Notes: generated from the letters alone by a model not told the origin. A stretch of 64,000 bases of DNA from Cryptomeria japonica (GCF_030272615.1 NC_081414.1:312501664-312565663), one strand, 5' to 3'. Shown: positions 48,657 to 61,180, numbered from the stretch's first letter. A program made the numbers and translations.

Positions 48657-49206
48657 TCATTTCTGCATTTTTTCAGTGGCATTTTATTATGTCTATTGAC
48701 ACCTCGGGTGTCATTTTGTAACTACACACCTTTTGAGTGTACATGTCCTAAGTCAAATCAAACTCTTCTTTTAACTTGGTCATAGAATTAGTTGTAATTT
48801 CTTGTTTTCATGTTGCACCCCTCTACGATATATATGAGGGTTATTATTGTAATAAGGATCTTTTTTCATCTTTGTTTATGCAACAAAACTCTACCAAAGT
48901 GAAAAGAAAATTAAAACTTGGTGTTCATTTTGTAAATTTACAATTTAATCAAGAAAGAGAGAAGCTTGGCATTCAAACTTTGTTTTGAGTTAAATCTTTT
49001 ATATGATATGAATGTTCTTATGTCATTGGTGTCATATGTTCTTGAAAGATTAAAATTGGATATAGTCTTGGTGTTAAAAATTGAAAAGTATTTTGAGTCT
49101 TTACAAGTAATCTTCGAGTTACTTTGAAGTTTCGAGAATTGGAAATTGGTTAAGGGGACAATTTCTTTAAGTCTTTGAGCTTTTACAAATTATCTCTAAA
49201 AATTAT
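48657..49206. other. No recognised gene
   Basis: 3' flank of the unknown ORF: T-rich sequence with a small palindrome-like CACCTCGGGTGTC at 48701-48713 and a TATATATGAGGG-like word near 48830. It could be an LTR or 3' untranslated region cut by the gypsy insertion, but no pair was found. Confidence 0.4.
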
Positions 49207-49219
49207 TGTAGACACCTAA

Positions 49220-49465
49220 AATTGTCCTATCTAATTAAATAAATATTTTTATTTATTTAATTAATTTATCCTATCTTCAATTAATTAAATAAATATTCAT
49301 TTATTTAATTAATTCATTTATCATTTTCTAGCCTTTCCTCATTTAAATAAATACTTTTATTTATTTAAATTATCCTTTTCCTAAACTAAATAAATATTTT
49401 ATTTATTTAATTGATCACACTTCCTTTATTAATTAAATAAATCTTTATTTATTTAATTAATTCAT
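49220..49465 (+). repeat. AT-rich inverted-repeat cluster at the gypsy LTR start
   Basis: Five or so units of AATTAAATAAATA followed by TTTATTTAATTAAT, each able to fold back, separated by short C/T-rich words (TATCCT, CCTTTTCC). The solo LTR at 23396 opens with a related but diverged cluster. Confidence 0.75.
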
Positions 49466-49625
49466 TAGCCTTTTTCTATCCATGACACATGTCATTCATC
49501 TCTTAATTCCTACACTACCTACCCTCTCATTATTTTCTTATTTCCTCTACCTACCCTTTAATCCTAGCTGACCATTTATCTTTTACACATGTTTATCTTA
49601 TCCTTCCATTTCATATAGTGTCTTC

Positions 49626-49632
49626 TATATAA
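49626..49632 (+). promoter_or_regulatory. TATA box in the gypsy 5' LTR
   Basis: TATATAA followed by GAGGACGC and a pyrimidine-rich start-like region, about 420 bp into the LTR. Confidence 0.55.
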
Positions 49633-49639
49633 GAGGACG

Positions 49640-52260
49640 CTTCTTTCATTATCAATCCTCCTAAGCATTCTAACTTTCTTATGCAATCAAGTCTTTTTCC
49701 GATCAAGCTATCAACCACATTTCTGTTCTTTGTTGAGATCTTGTGCACACATAAAATCTGAGGGCAAACATATCAAGCAAGATCAATGGAGATAGGAAGA
49801 ATGGAGATTCAAACCCTAGTGGACATGTGATGGTATACTCTTTTTGATTTTGTTGATTTGCATTGTCTTAGGTAATCTTCATATGTTATGGTGGATCTTT
49901 GTTGTTGTTAGGCTAGGGTTTTGTGGTTGAATTCATTTGTTCTTTCAATATTGTTGTTTCCATTATCCACTTTTCACCATACACATTTTTCCATGCTTGG
50001 TGGGACTCTTGTCCTTTTACATTTAACATCTTTTGTTGCAGATTTTGTATTTTTAAAGTTGCAGATTTGACATTTTCCGACAACATTTTGACTTTTTGCG
50101 TCTGCATATTTTGGAACTACATTTTTGCTTTTCTGCTACGTCTATGAACCTCTGAATCACGTCTGTGTTTCTGACAGTATTTTCATTTTTCAGATTTCAG
50201 GCTTTCATTGTAGGTGCGTATGTCAATCATTTTAACCTTGTCTGTGTTCTGCAAGATTTTTTTGTTTTGCATTTTTGCAGAAACAAGTCTATGGGGTGTT
50301 GAATCACGTCTGTGTTGCATAATTGCGTTTGTGTAGGGTGGAATCACGTTTGTGTTCGGTTTGCATTTTTTAATTTTTGTTTCATCATTTAGGGTTTCGC
50401 TTTGTCATTTTGGCTTGCATTTAGGGTTTTAGATCTGGTTTATTTGAGCTAATATCTTGTGATCTAGCTAACAAGGTGGTGCATCTTGTCTTTGAAAGTG
50501 AATTGTGTATCGAAGGCCCCTAATTTTCACAAAGTGTTTTGGGATTTTGTTAAAATAAACCTAACTTGTTTGCTTGCAGGAAGGGGTAATCATTTGAAAC
50601 AACCCAAACTACTAACAAATATTTGTTGCGGGATCTTGGCAAGGGTTTTATTTTGATTTTCATTGTATGCCTTGTTTTCATAGATTAGAAAACACTTCGA
50701 TTGGTGCACTAAAATTCAACCAATGTCTTTTGTATCTTGAGCAATAGGCTCTTTGTGTTTAATCTTTAGAAGGTTTGCCTCCCCGTGTGGTCACTAGGAC
50801 TACTAGTGAGGAGGGAATGACCCAAGTGGTAGCGAGGAAAACCCCCCTCTTCTTAACCACTATAAATAACTGTATCCATGGTGAAAGACATGGGTAATGT
50901 GTGCAGATTAGTTCATACCGACACTATGTCTCCCCATAAACCTATTTGATAAAATTTATTTGATCAATAGTAGGGTGTAACCCCTACCGGATAGGAGCCT
51001 TCCGTATTTGTAGTGCTAAAAGTGTCACATGTATGGCCAGACAAGCGGATACCCTTACTAGCACCTTTTTGTTTCAGAAAGCCAAAATCCTTCTAGTTGT
51101 TGAGGCAGGAGGTCGGACCTTTGGAGTAGCCCACACACATATGGTTCTTAGTAGAGATACAAAGTTCGTCATGGCGAGTTTTCGTGGGGACTGGTGCTTG
51201 GCTTCCCTAGAGAAGTGAGTGTTGAGGGTGGAGCCAATGAGGTCAAGCATCTAAGTATCCACTTTGAATAGCGTAGCCTCAGGGGAAACCCCATGTGGGA
51301 TCAACAACTATTGTCCTGGCCAACCATAGGAATTATGCTTGTCTTCTTTTAAACATTCAAACATTCAAGATCAAACATCAAAATATTGTATCTTTTGTGT
51401 CTTCAAGTGTATGAAAAACATTTTTACATCAAACAACACACTTTCTTTTGAGTCATTTTGAGTCCAAACACATACAAACATAGAGTCCTCATCAACATTG
51501 TGTCCTCTTGTCATGAAAAATGGTCAAAAAATTTAGATTTTGTCACAAAAACAACTTCACAAATTGGGAAAATTGCACTCAGGTTTTAGAAACATGTATG
51601 TATCTGATAGAAACACGTATGTGTATTGTAACCGCATATCTGTAGGACAGAAACACGTTTGTGTTATCATATCAAACTGTATTCACAAGATCTTTAGAAA
51701 CATGTATGTGCAATGTCTAGTCAATTATGTGTTGGGTAACCACGTTTGTGAAGTATACAAGCATGTCTGTATTCAGTATTGGGAAAATTTATAGTCTAGC
51801 AAACAAGAGCAATCAATTCCAGAATTCTTGAGCTTTCTAGGTTATTCCTCTGGGTTTTCATCTAAAATTCAGCCTATTTTTGGGTCTCACAAAGTTCATC
51901 ATTGCTTTACAACTTGCATTACATTCACATTTATATAAAATTGAGTCAAAAGGTCACTTGTTTGTCCTCATATTGCTTTGTCAACACAATACATACAACA
52001 ACATTTTTCTAAGTGGTCCCTCATCAAGGTCTATCACCTTTGGGTCTCATTTGGTCTTACTTGGAGTCAAGGTCAACTTACCTCATCAAGAGATCCATCA
52101 TCTCTTTGGAAGTCATACCTACTCTTCTACATACATATTGGTCTTATACTTGGGACATTGCAAGTACACCTCAGATTCATTTACATTCCATCCAACTCTT
52201 GGTCTTCCATACTCTTTCTATTTTCATCTAGTCTCACACATCTTGGCCAAGCCCTAGTTC
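49640..52260 (+). other. Gypsy LTR remainder and leader, no gene
   Basis: No credible coding sequence. A repeated word CACGTNTGTGT or ATGTATGTGT occurs around 50137-50360 and again at 51590-51775. Short frames in this stretch derive from these repeats. A primer-binding site was not identified. Confidence 0.5.
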
Positions 52261-54447
52261 ATGGTTGAAACCCATTCCCAAAAATCTAGGAGAGAATCTA
52301 AAGAGGCTCAAGAGTCCACAAACATGAGTGGCTATGAGTATGACAACGATATCTTTTTCAATTCTGATCATACCACATTACCTAACATGGACATCTACAT
52401 AAACATTCAGAATGTTGAGAACATGGATGATACAAACAACAATTATGCACAAAATGACAATGTTGACAACATTTTAGTACACTCAGCAGAAGTGGAATAA
52501 ACTATCATGGATCCCCATTTTAATAGATTAATTATAGAGATCATGGGAAGAGAGAGACAATATTTCCTACAAGTGATGGCACAAAGTGGAGCTAAGATAC
52601 CTCATGATTTTGACATGTCCTAAATAGTGGAAAATCGACCTATTCAAGAAAGTCAACTCAACATAGATCAAAGGAGACCTAATAGTGGAGGTAATAGAGG
52701 ACCACATTTTGTGCTTGAGTCACCATCATCCTTGTTTCAAAAACCTGAGGTCCCAAATACATATAGTCAAACTTATGATACTCACAAAAGAAAATCTCAT
52801 GAACAACTTCGTCTACTCAAACCTTTATGGAAATCTTATGCGGATAAATACACTCAATTGCATACTAATGCTAAGGACCAACCTCAAAAGCAATTGGCTA
52901 TCCAAAGGCATGCTCAAAATTTGGACACAAGAAAACCCCATGTCAAATTTGGGGGCAACACACAAGATAAAACTCATGATATGCCTTATGACCCTATATC
53001 AAGTGGTCCCTACATGCATTATCATGATAGATCTCCTCCATATGAACTTGTTTATGATCAATACCATCCATATATGTAGTATCCTCCTCCTCCACCCAGT
53101 GGCTCGGGCATGGGATATGGTCCAAGAAGTCGGTCTCCCTATCCATTTGATAAAAGCATTTCAATGCCTCCATTTCCTACACACTTCGTGACACCAAAGT
53201 TTGATAAGTATAGAGGCAAAGGAGACCCTAAGGAACATATAAGACAATTTTTCACAGCTTGCACTAAGGTAGTAGTAGAAGAAACATACTTGATGAGATT
53301 GTTCCCACAAAGCTTAGGTGAACAAGCTATGGAATGGTTCTCCCAACTTCCACCTGGAATCAAGTCATGGGGTGATCTAGAAGAAGCTTTCATACAACAT
53401 TTCTCATACAACATAGAGACAAATATATCAGTTACCACTTTGTGCAATACCAAACAGAAAGATGGGGAGTCATTTTCAACATTCTTACAAAGATAGAGGA
53501 ATTTAGCTAGCAGATGCTCTTGCAAAATTCCACAAAAACAAATGGTAGAGATGTTTACACAGAATGTCAACAGAGAAATTGGTTATGACTTGAGGAAAGC
53601 TTGTTTGTCCACTTTCAAGGACATCATTGAGAAAGGCTTAGCAACAGAGAAGGTCTTAATTAAGCAAGGAATCATCAAGATATTCAAAGAAAATAAAGAG
53701 GATTTTAAAGAAAAGGACAAGCCACGATTTTGGAACAAGAACAAGAATACAGTAAATGATGGCATTGTTGATGCAAACACAGTGAGACCAAAAATCACTC
53801 TTTCAGGATCAAGTTCTTCTACAAGCAACAAAGTAAATACTCAAGCAACTTCAAAACCACAAAGGAACTACACCCTATTGGGAGAACCACTTGAGTCAGC
53901 TTTTAGGAAGCTAGAGGCAAACAAGATAATAACAATTCCAGACAATCCTCCATATGAACCAAAAGTCAAACCAGATTGGTGGAATGACGATGAAAACTAC
54001 GAATATCACAAGAGTAAGGGACATAAAACAAGAAATTTCCATCGCTTGAAGAACATTATACAGGATCTTATTGATAGAGGTGACATTGAGATCGAGGGAC
54101 ATACATCTAATCAAGAACATGAGATGTTTAAGGTACCATTCCCTAAACATCACAAGGGAAAAGCCAAAGCCACGGATGAGCAAGCTAACTATACCAAAGT
54201 GTCCTATGATTATGATTCAACTATTAATCACATTATGATGGACAACTATGTTTCTACTATTATTATAAAGGACAAAATTATTTCTACCCAAAGAGCCAAA
54301 GTTGTCCTAAAAGGCATTGGACCTTCTTTTGAATCTATCTCTGAATGTAATGTCACAACTCGTCAAGGTAAAGTCACCCTGCAAGGTGCTCCAGCTAAAA
54401 CCACCGCTCCCTCATCAGCCAAACCTGAGTACGACCTAGTAGAATAG
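52261..54447 (+). pseudogene. Gypsy gag
   Basis: Capsid-type polyprotein region of about 730 codons in one frame with stops at 52498, 52621, 53077, 53494 and 54445. The N-terminus is Asn/Asp-rich, followed by a Pro-rich linker (YPPPPPSGSG). The retrotransposon-gag domain is at 53180-53540: FDKYRGKGDPKEH, QFFTACTKV, EWFSQLPPG and SWGDLEEAF. The later part has DNPPYEPKVKPDWW and a knuckle-like YHKSKGHKTRNFHRLK in which Cys residues are missing. Nuclear single-frame decay without indels suggests moderate age. Confidence 0.8.
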
Positions 54448-54462
54448 TTAGGGAAGACACCT

Positions 54463-54861
54463 GTGCTTATCTCAATCCTAGAACTGTTGCATTTCTCTCC
54501 TTCACATAAATCCATACTTGACAAAGTCTTGAGAGAAACCTTTGTACCCACTAATCTGAACATGGATCAGTTTCAAGCCATGGTGGGATACCTTTCCGTT
54601 CCACATTCTCTTACATTCACTGAAGCTGACGATGCCTTCATTAGCCAACCACACAATGCACCTTTACACATTGAAGCATTCCTACACAAACACCAAATAA
54701 AATGAGTCCTGATAGATGGAGGAATCGGTCTTAATATATGTACTTTGAACACAATAATACAATTGGGATATTCAGATAAAGTTGTGAATACTATAAACAA
54801 AATTGCCATCAAGGCATATGATGAGGAAGAGTGTTCATCCAAGGGCATAGTCACCTTACTT
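54463..54861 (+). pseudogene. Gypsy protease region, upstream of the CACTA insertion
   Basis: Same frame as gag. Protease-like core VLIDGGIGLNICTL at about 54706 (Asp followed by GG where DSG or DTG is usual), preceded by a TGA at 54703 that replaces an Arg codon. Interrupted at 54861. Confidence 0.75.
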
Positions 54862-54892
54862 CACTAATACATTTGGCCTAAAATTCTGACGG
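54862..54892 (+). repeat. Left terminal inverted repeat of the CACTA element
   Basis: Starts CACTA and matches the inverted right end over 31 bp with a few differences. Confidence 0.9.
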
Positions 54893-55080
54893 TGGTTTCC
54901 GACAGAGAAGGCATATTGTGAACAAATTTGAATTTTTTTTGAAAAATTGCCCGCATTTGTCGGAATTCTGACGATAATTCAATATATGTTTTCGATAGAG
55001 AAGGAATTGGCAATGACATTTGTGCTTTTTTACAAAAAGTGCCCGCGTTCGTTGAAATTCTGACGACAACGAGCAGTACT
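54884..55080 (+). repeat. Left subterminal repeats of the CACTA element
   Basis: Three direct units with the core AATTCTGACGR start near 54882, 54962 and 55050, followed in two of them by TTTCCGACAGAGAAGG or a close variant. The right end (62880-63175) carries the same core inverted (CCGTCAGAATT, GTCGGAAGTCCGAC). In CACTA elements such repeats bind the accessory transposase protein (family knowledge). Confidence 0.75.
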
Positions 55081-55630
55081 TAAAAAACAAAACAAAAGAC
55101 CAAGACATTTCAAATAATTTTTGCCACCTCTTCACATTCTCACGTTGCCACCCTAGCAACACACTCCCTCCCACAGTAAGTATGAACCATGACCTAGATT
55201 AGCTCTTCGCAGTTCCACCTCTGTCAAACCCCAACAATAGAGGAGAGGTTGTGTCTTCATAATGCCACCGGTTTTTCTGGGTCGAATAAAGATCATATCT
55301 ATTCGAAATAAATGCTCGAGTCTTGGTAGAAATGAATGGTGATCCCAAGTAAAGAAAAGCTCTTCTTCCCCCACCCAAGAATTGGATATGGAGTTTTTCG
55401 TAGATTGAAGGCCCGACGGAAAAGGGATAACCTGTGAAAATGGGAGCAATTTCAGCTCATGGAATACGACATGCTCCCGGGTATGAATCAATATATATTG
55501 TATGAATCGACATCCTTTTTGGGAATTTTTTTTTTTGTCAAAAAACAGCTCATATGTTTTGTTTTATGCTCCCACATTTTGCAGACATATCTACCAGGGG
55601 CATTCACAACTACAACATCTAAAATCTCCC

Positions 55631-55906
55631 TTAATGTTTCGATTGATTCCCAAACCCTATTCCAAGGTTCCAATCTCGGATGTGTACGAAGAGGGTGCTG
55701 ATAATGGTTGTGGATTTCGGTTGTACACCTACCATGTGCATTTGCCTTAAGGTTTCAAAAAGATTTTCAACAAATCCAGTTTTTGCATATCGTGGCATTC
55801 CATGAGACGTCATTTTTGTGAGGAATTTTAGCAGTTTGAATTCCTTGTTCATGTCTTCACAGTATTGAAAGTTTCTAAAGCATTTTAAAAGGTCTATTTT
55901 GTGCAA
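55631..55906 (-). pseudogene. Captured fragment of a plant PPR-protein gene
   Basis: About 90 codons on the minus strand. YAKTGFVENLFETLRQMHMVGVQ followed by PKSTTIIS and FGNQSKH matches the layout of PLS-class pentatricopeptide repeat proteins: YAxNGxxxxALETFRQMQxxGVxPxSTTFxS, then G..IH. Such proteins bind RNA in plastids or mitochondria. Only about two repeats remain. Its position inside the CACTA ends, away from any host locus, indicates capture by the transposon. Confidence 0.7.
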
Positions 55907-58867
55907 TCCTAGCGATCATTGTGTTCAACAACTAAAGACCAATAGGCTTCATTCCCCTTCTTTAATTCATTCATAGGTCACCCATCTATTTTGCACCTGC
56001 AGATAGTGATGTTTCTGATTCTCCGTTGGCATGGGTGTAGGTGTAAAGCTCTATCAACATCCCCCAGCCTGTGTGAAAATGGGAGCTTTGAAATGGCACG
56101 CCGACTATTTGATAGACTGCCTCATAGAAATTGGAAGTTTTTGAACAAGGTATGAACATCTATCATAGGATAAATAATAGAGGAATTTTGTTACTCATCC
56201 AAAATAAAGCCATGTTAGAGTTATGATCTTCAATACTTTCTCTTAGACAAGAGATAAAATTAAAAAACCACATGATTACTACAATAAATTTATTTTCTTA
56301 TTAAAAATATAAATAATTACATTAGATATATATTCCACGTAAAGAAAAGAAATGATGAAAATCATTTGTGTCTTAAATAATGAGATCAACAACTAAAAAT
56401 GGGAAAATAATATCCTAATTACAACTCCCTAATTAGTATAAGATACTATTTCCAATATTATACTAAGGATAAATATTCAAAAAGTATAATAATTACACTA
56501 ATACATATATCACTCTCATGCCTTCCTTAATTTGATATAAGGTCCCTCTATCCAAATATGAAGTCTCAAGGGAGTTGTATGTGTCAATTATTCAAGCTTC
56601 TTCTAAATCTATTCCAACCTCTTCTTCCAACACATGTCTTGATGATGGTTGAGGATCTTTAAACTTTGAAAATATGAATGAACACACTCCTCTAGATATG
56701 ATTTAAATACCACATTTAATTATACACATGGATGCAATGGACATGATTTAGGATGTGTGCAATGAAGTGTGGAGGTTCATGAGAAATATACATTACATTT
56801 TTCTAAAGAAGATTTAGGTTTCTATCCTCCTCCTTTGTTGACATCCCCTCCCCCATTGTCTAATATATCTATGAATTTTCCAACAACTTTTAATCACAAC
56901 AAGAGATAATTTTGTATGAGTTTCTTAAAGCCAACTTTATTACTCTCCCTTTGAAAAATTGAAGAAAAAACCATAAACAATATTAGGACAATCCTTTTTT
57001 CAAGAATCATCAACTATTCCACTAATGAATGTCATTATTTGGAGATTAAAATTCAACAACTTATTGTATTTCTAGTAACATTTAAATAATAGGTGACAAT
57101 GAGTTATACACTCATCATATCCCTTCTAAATGACATTTATAACCTATTATGTTTTTATCTTGCTATATGACATTGGTAGCTTAATTACCTATTAGGGGCT
57201 CATTGTCATTCATGGGACTACAATTTCATGTGCAATCATACTTGGGAGGCAACATAATAGCCTAGTTCTTCTTGTCTCTACATTGTGGAGCAAGAATAAT
57301 AGTTGTCAATTGTTCCTCTTTTTTAAGGATCCACTTTACCTTTGTTGATTTTTATCTTTTATAACTTGATATCCTTTCTTGCATAGAATTGCCCTGAATC
57401 CAAATTCTCTCCTTGCTTGGATGTGTGTGTTCCTTGATTAGGACCTCTTTCATTGTTTTGTAGGCAAATAAATAAATACATCAACCTCTCCTCTCTACTT
57501 ATACACAAAATGGCTAATTGAAACCACTTCATATACACAAAATGTCTCCTTGCACTGATCGAGCCTTAAAAATGTGACACCCTTGTTCAACAAGGGTTGA
57601 TTCTCTACAACATGATGCCTATCATTCATGAGCTCAAGGTGGTTTCTTTCATGCTCAATAAAAATATGATCAAAACTTTTTGTAGTTTCACCACCATCAT
57701 AATATCATTTTGCTATTGTTAACATCATACATATCCTCATGCTACGCTAGCAATTCATCGGGCTCTTCAATTTATTCACTCTTTATATGTTAGTGACTAC
57801 CTTTAACTTATGAACCTTCAAATAAATCATCATAATGACCCCTTAACTATCTTGTGTTGAATTAAAATCCTTCAAATGGACTGCATTGTATAAGAATTTG
57901 GTGTGGATCTTTCATTCTTTCCTTGATTTGCCATTTTTTATTGTTCCACCCTACAATTTTGTATTTGAGGTATGTAAAATAGTTGCTCTATAGAGTTTTT
58001 TTTATCTCTCTACATTCTTTTGGTTGCCTTCATTTAAATTATGTTTTATGTTTCCATAATATCTCTTTTACAACTATCTCTTCCTTTCTTATAGCAATGA
58101 GGCATGTACAAGGATCTTTCTTCCTAGCTTGGAATGCATGTATGCTTATTAAGGGTATCTTCTTGGTGTTGAAGGTGCTTATCCTTGATCGCTATCTTCC
58201 TTAAGATATCAACCTAGAGGTATGTTGACATCTTAAGAGGAGGCATATGAGCTTTCCTTTTTTCTCGTGTTAATTTATTTATGTTATATCCTCAAACTAG
58301 AAGTGTTGTGGTACATAGCGCCCCCTAGGGCATGGTTATTAGTTTTTTGAGATTCATTACTTGGAATAGCATGGATTAATGCTAGTGTGACCATTGTTGT
58401 TGTTTACACCTTTGAAAGTGTTGGTTATTATTGTTGTTTGTGTTTTGTGTCACTACATCAACCATTTTGTAGTAGAGTTTTTGGATTGCCTTGGGAACAA
58501 ATGGTTTTATTTGTTAATCTTCTATATCATGGATCACCTAGCATAACACAACTTGCTAGCCAATGAAATCCATGATGTAACATGAATCACCCAACATTAC
58601 ACAACTTGTTAGCTAGTAGTATTTACGTTTCTTCCTTTTTCTCTTATCATATGACTAATAGTAAGCATCTCCTTAATAGACCTAGAAGTCATATCTCTTA
58701 TCCCATGACAGAGTGTTCAAGTAGAATTGTTGGGACTAGGAGGTGTAGATCAACTAGATCCTCCACCTATTGGATGTAGACAAAATGAATGTTTTTTGGA
58801 TTAGGATGGTACACAGAATCTACTATCAAAAGGTTGTAAAAAATTCTTGGGACTAGGAGGTGTGAAA
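55907..58867. other. CACTA interior without recognised gene
   Basis: Three kb of AT-rich sequence. Open frames (such as 57983-58204) are hydrophobic, short and unsupported. I see no transposase signature on either strand. Confidence 0.5.
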
Positions 58868-59316
58868 TGGCCTACTCTTATGCTTTTCATGCCATCAAAA
58901 TTTGAGTTTGATTGTCATCATTTACTTTGCCAAATTATTCACATGTAACTTCTGAATCAATTTCCTACACACAAAATGACGAAAAATAGGTTTGTTGATG
59001 GGGGCTTTCCTAGGTCAAACCTTGGGTTGTGAATTAACCTTGAAGTATAATGTTTTCCTTTTGAGGGAAAGGATAGATCTAATCTAAAAATGCTTAAAAT
59101 TGAACATGATACCTTGATGAATCTTTCTCGAATCCTCACACAAGGTTTTAGGATGTCATGCAGAATGTTGTGCTTTAACTTGAATTCTCCTTCAATGCTT
59201 GATGAATGCTTGATTGCTTGTTCACTTGGAATTGAATTGATTTTATAATTAAGAGATCACTTGAATTGTAGGTAGACCCCTTCAAATGACAGGGTAGGCT
59301 TCCTTTTATACCTAAT
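58868..59316 (+). repeat. Direct duplication, copy 1 (inside CACTA)
   Basis: Starts TGGCCTACTCTTATGC and ends TTTTATACCTAAT. It corresponds to 59740-60312 and lies immediately left of the first DRM inverted repeat. Confidence 0.85.
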
Positions 59317-59320
59317 ATAT

Positions 59321-59549
59321 GTCTTGAAAGTATTTTATCCTTATGACATTAAATTAAAGTACTTTCTCTTCTATCTGGTATTGGTGGAGCAGAGGTTGCA
59401 TTGCATTGACCTAGGATACATATTTCCACAGATACAACACAAGTTAAATGTATCTTAGGTCAATGCAAAGCAACCTCTTCTCCAGAGATCACCAAAAAAT
59501 AGAGAAAGAACTTTAATTTAATGCCATCAGGATAAAAGGCTTTCAAGAC
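59321..59549. repeat. Inverted repeat 1: DRM motif-I segment, about 101-bp arms
   Basis: Arms 59321-59421 and 59448-59549 are about 84% complementary by eye, with a 26-base loop. Both arms, read outward to inward on their own strand, encode the same DRM segment (VLK..YP..IKLK, then GGAEVALH-like or GEEVALH). The structure is therefore a duplicated gene segment in inverted orientation, not a typical MITE. Confidence 0.85.
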
Positions 59550-59640
59550 AGATAAATGGTATGCAAGAGTATCTATTTGGAATGCATTACCCAAACAACA
59601 CAATCAATCAGTCGCCTTTGAAAAGAAAATGGTATGGTAA
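59422..59640 (-). pseudogene. Captured DRM-type DNA methyltransferase fragment 1
   Basis: On the minus strand, from about 59625 inward: LGNAFQIDTLAYHLSVLK, then IKLKFFLYF, GEEVALH and VVSVEI at the centre. In DRM proteins (plant de novo cytosine methyltransferases of the RdDM pathway) these are GNSFQVDTVAYHLSVLK (motif X-like) followed by LSLFSGIGGxEVALHRLGI (motif I, AdoMet binding) and VVSVEIS. The plus-strand arm (59321-59421) keeps the better copy of motif I, LLSGIGGAEVALH, after a frameshift. There are stops in both copies. The catalytic Pro-Cys motif is not present. Confidence 0.8.
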
Positions 59641-59739
59641 AATCTTTGGGCATAAAATAGATGAAATGCACTCCATACTACTACTGCACAATATTTTGGT
59701 CGATGATATTTTAAAATAGTAAAGGAAGGTGTACGGAAC

Positions 59740-60312
59740 TGGCCTACTCTTCTGCTTTTCATGCCATCAAAATTTGAGTTTGATTGTCATTATTTACTTT
59801 GCCAAATTCTTCACATGTAACTCCTAAATCAATTTCCTACACACAAAATGACGAAAATAGGTTTGTTGATGGGGGATTTCCTAGGTCAAATGGGTTTGAA
59901 TATACCTTGAAGTGTGCAATATGGAAGGTTTGTATTCTTAATCTCCTGCCCATTTCTTAATTTAAAAGATGATATCTTTATTAAATATCTCCTCTATTTT
60001 TGGAGGTAGACATATTTAGGAAAAGATCTCTTCCTCCCTCTTTAAAATGATCCCTTTAGATCTAATCTAAAAATGCTTAAAATTGAACATGATACCTTGA
60101 TGAATCTTTCTTGAATCCTCACACAAGGTTTTAGGATGTCATGCAGACTGTTGATCATGAATGTTGTGCTTTAACTTGAATTCTCCTTCAATGCTTGATG
60201 AATGCTTGATTGCTTGTTCACTTGGAATTGAATTGATTTTATAATTAAGAGATCACTTGAATTGTAGGTAGACCCCTTCAAATGATAGGGTAGGCTTCCT
60301 TTTATACCTAAT
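59740..60312 (+). repeat. Direct duplication, copy 2 (inside CACTA)
   Basis: Second copy of 58868-59316 with an extra segment of about 150 bp near 59906-60058. The two copies bracket the first DRM inverted repeat. Confidence 0.85.
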
Positions 60313-60521
60313 CATACATAAAGTGTTTGAATTTTTTCTCACACATGAGGCAAGAAATGAGGGGTCATATTTTGGGTCCCAATCACGAGTACCAGGGTAC
60401 CTAAGGCATCCCAGTCTTGTCAATTTAGGATGTGACATGCTAAAGTGGGCATCAATGTCTCAAGATCGAATGGACCTTAAGTGACTGTCTCCCTTGCTTA
60501 TGAAGGACTTCTAGACGTATT

Positions 60522-61023
60522 TTGGATGAGTCTTTGTCAAGTGCAGAGAAAAAACAATTGATTCTTAATGGATTTAAGGAACATTCTTTTGAATTGGAAG
60601 TTAAAGTTTTGAAGGATGTAGAGAAGAAGGTGGAAGAGAAAAGACTAGAAGTTTTGGTGATTAGATGTGCAACAAAACATATCCAGCTACAAGAAAGCAT
60701 AATTTTTTTTTTTTTAAAAGTGTGAAGGATGTAGTGGCGGCATACATGTTTTAAAGGCAATGGCCTAAATATACTAAGGATATTAAGGGTCACATAGATA
60801 TTATGGCATCACAAATTGTACAACTATCCAATACTATAGACATGAAGAATGATGCAGAAGGAAATGAAAGGCTTCAAATAGAAAACTTGTACATGAAACT
60901 AAATCCATTGACTAATCAAAAGAACAAAATTAAGAAATGGTTAAATCATTTGAGAGATGTTGTAGACTTGCAACTCACTAGCTACTTAGTTTTTGCGGGT
61001 AAGAATTTTTTTTGTTTTGGTTA
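60522..61023 (+). other. Possible exons of an unrecognised gene inside CACTA
   Basis: Two open stretches, 60522-60720 (SSAEKKQLILNGFKEHSFEL, Lys/Glu-rich helix) and 60803-61000 (ending LTSYLVFAG), are followed by a good donor-like GGTAAGAA. They could be remnants of a transposon gene or another captured host gene. No family recognised. Confidence 0.35.
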
Positions 61024-61180
61024 TGGTTGTGGTGTTTGTAGGAAGACATTTACAAATTTATATCTATTTTCACTATTTAATGGTCTATGGGTTTGTAGTG
61101 GTAATTTAATGTTCTTTCATATTTTTATATAGTTTCTTTATAATAGCTTATTATAGTGATTTGTTCTATTATGGATAATG

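Noticed and set aside
59321-59549. Ordinary MITE
   Set aside because: Both arms encode the same DRM methyltransferase segment and no TIR/TSD typical of a MITE was found.
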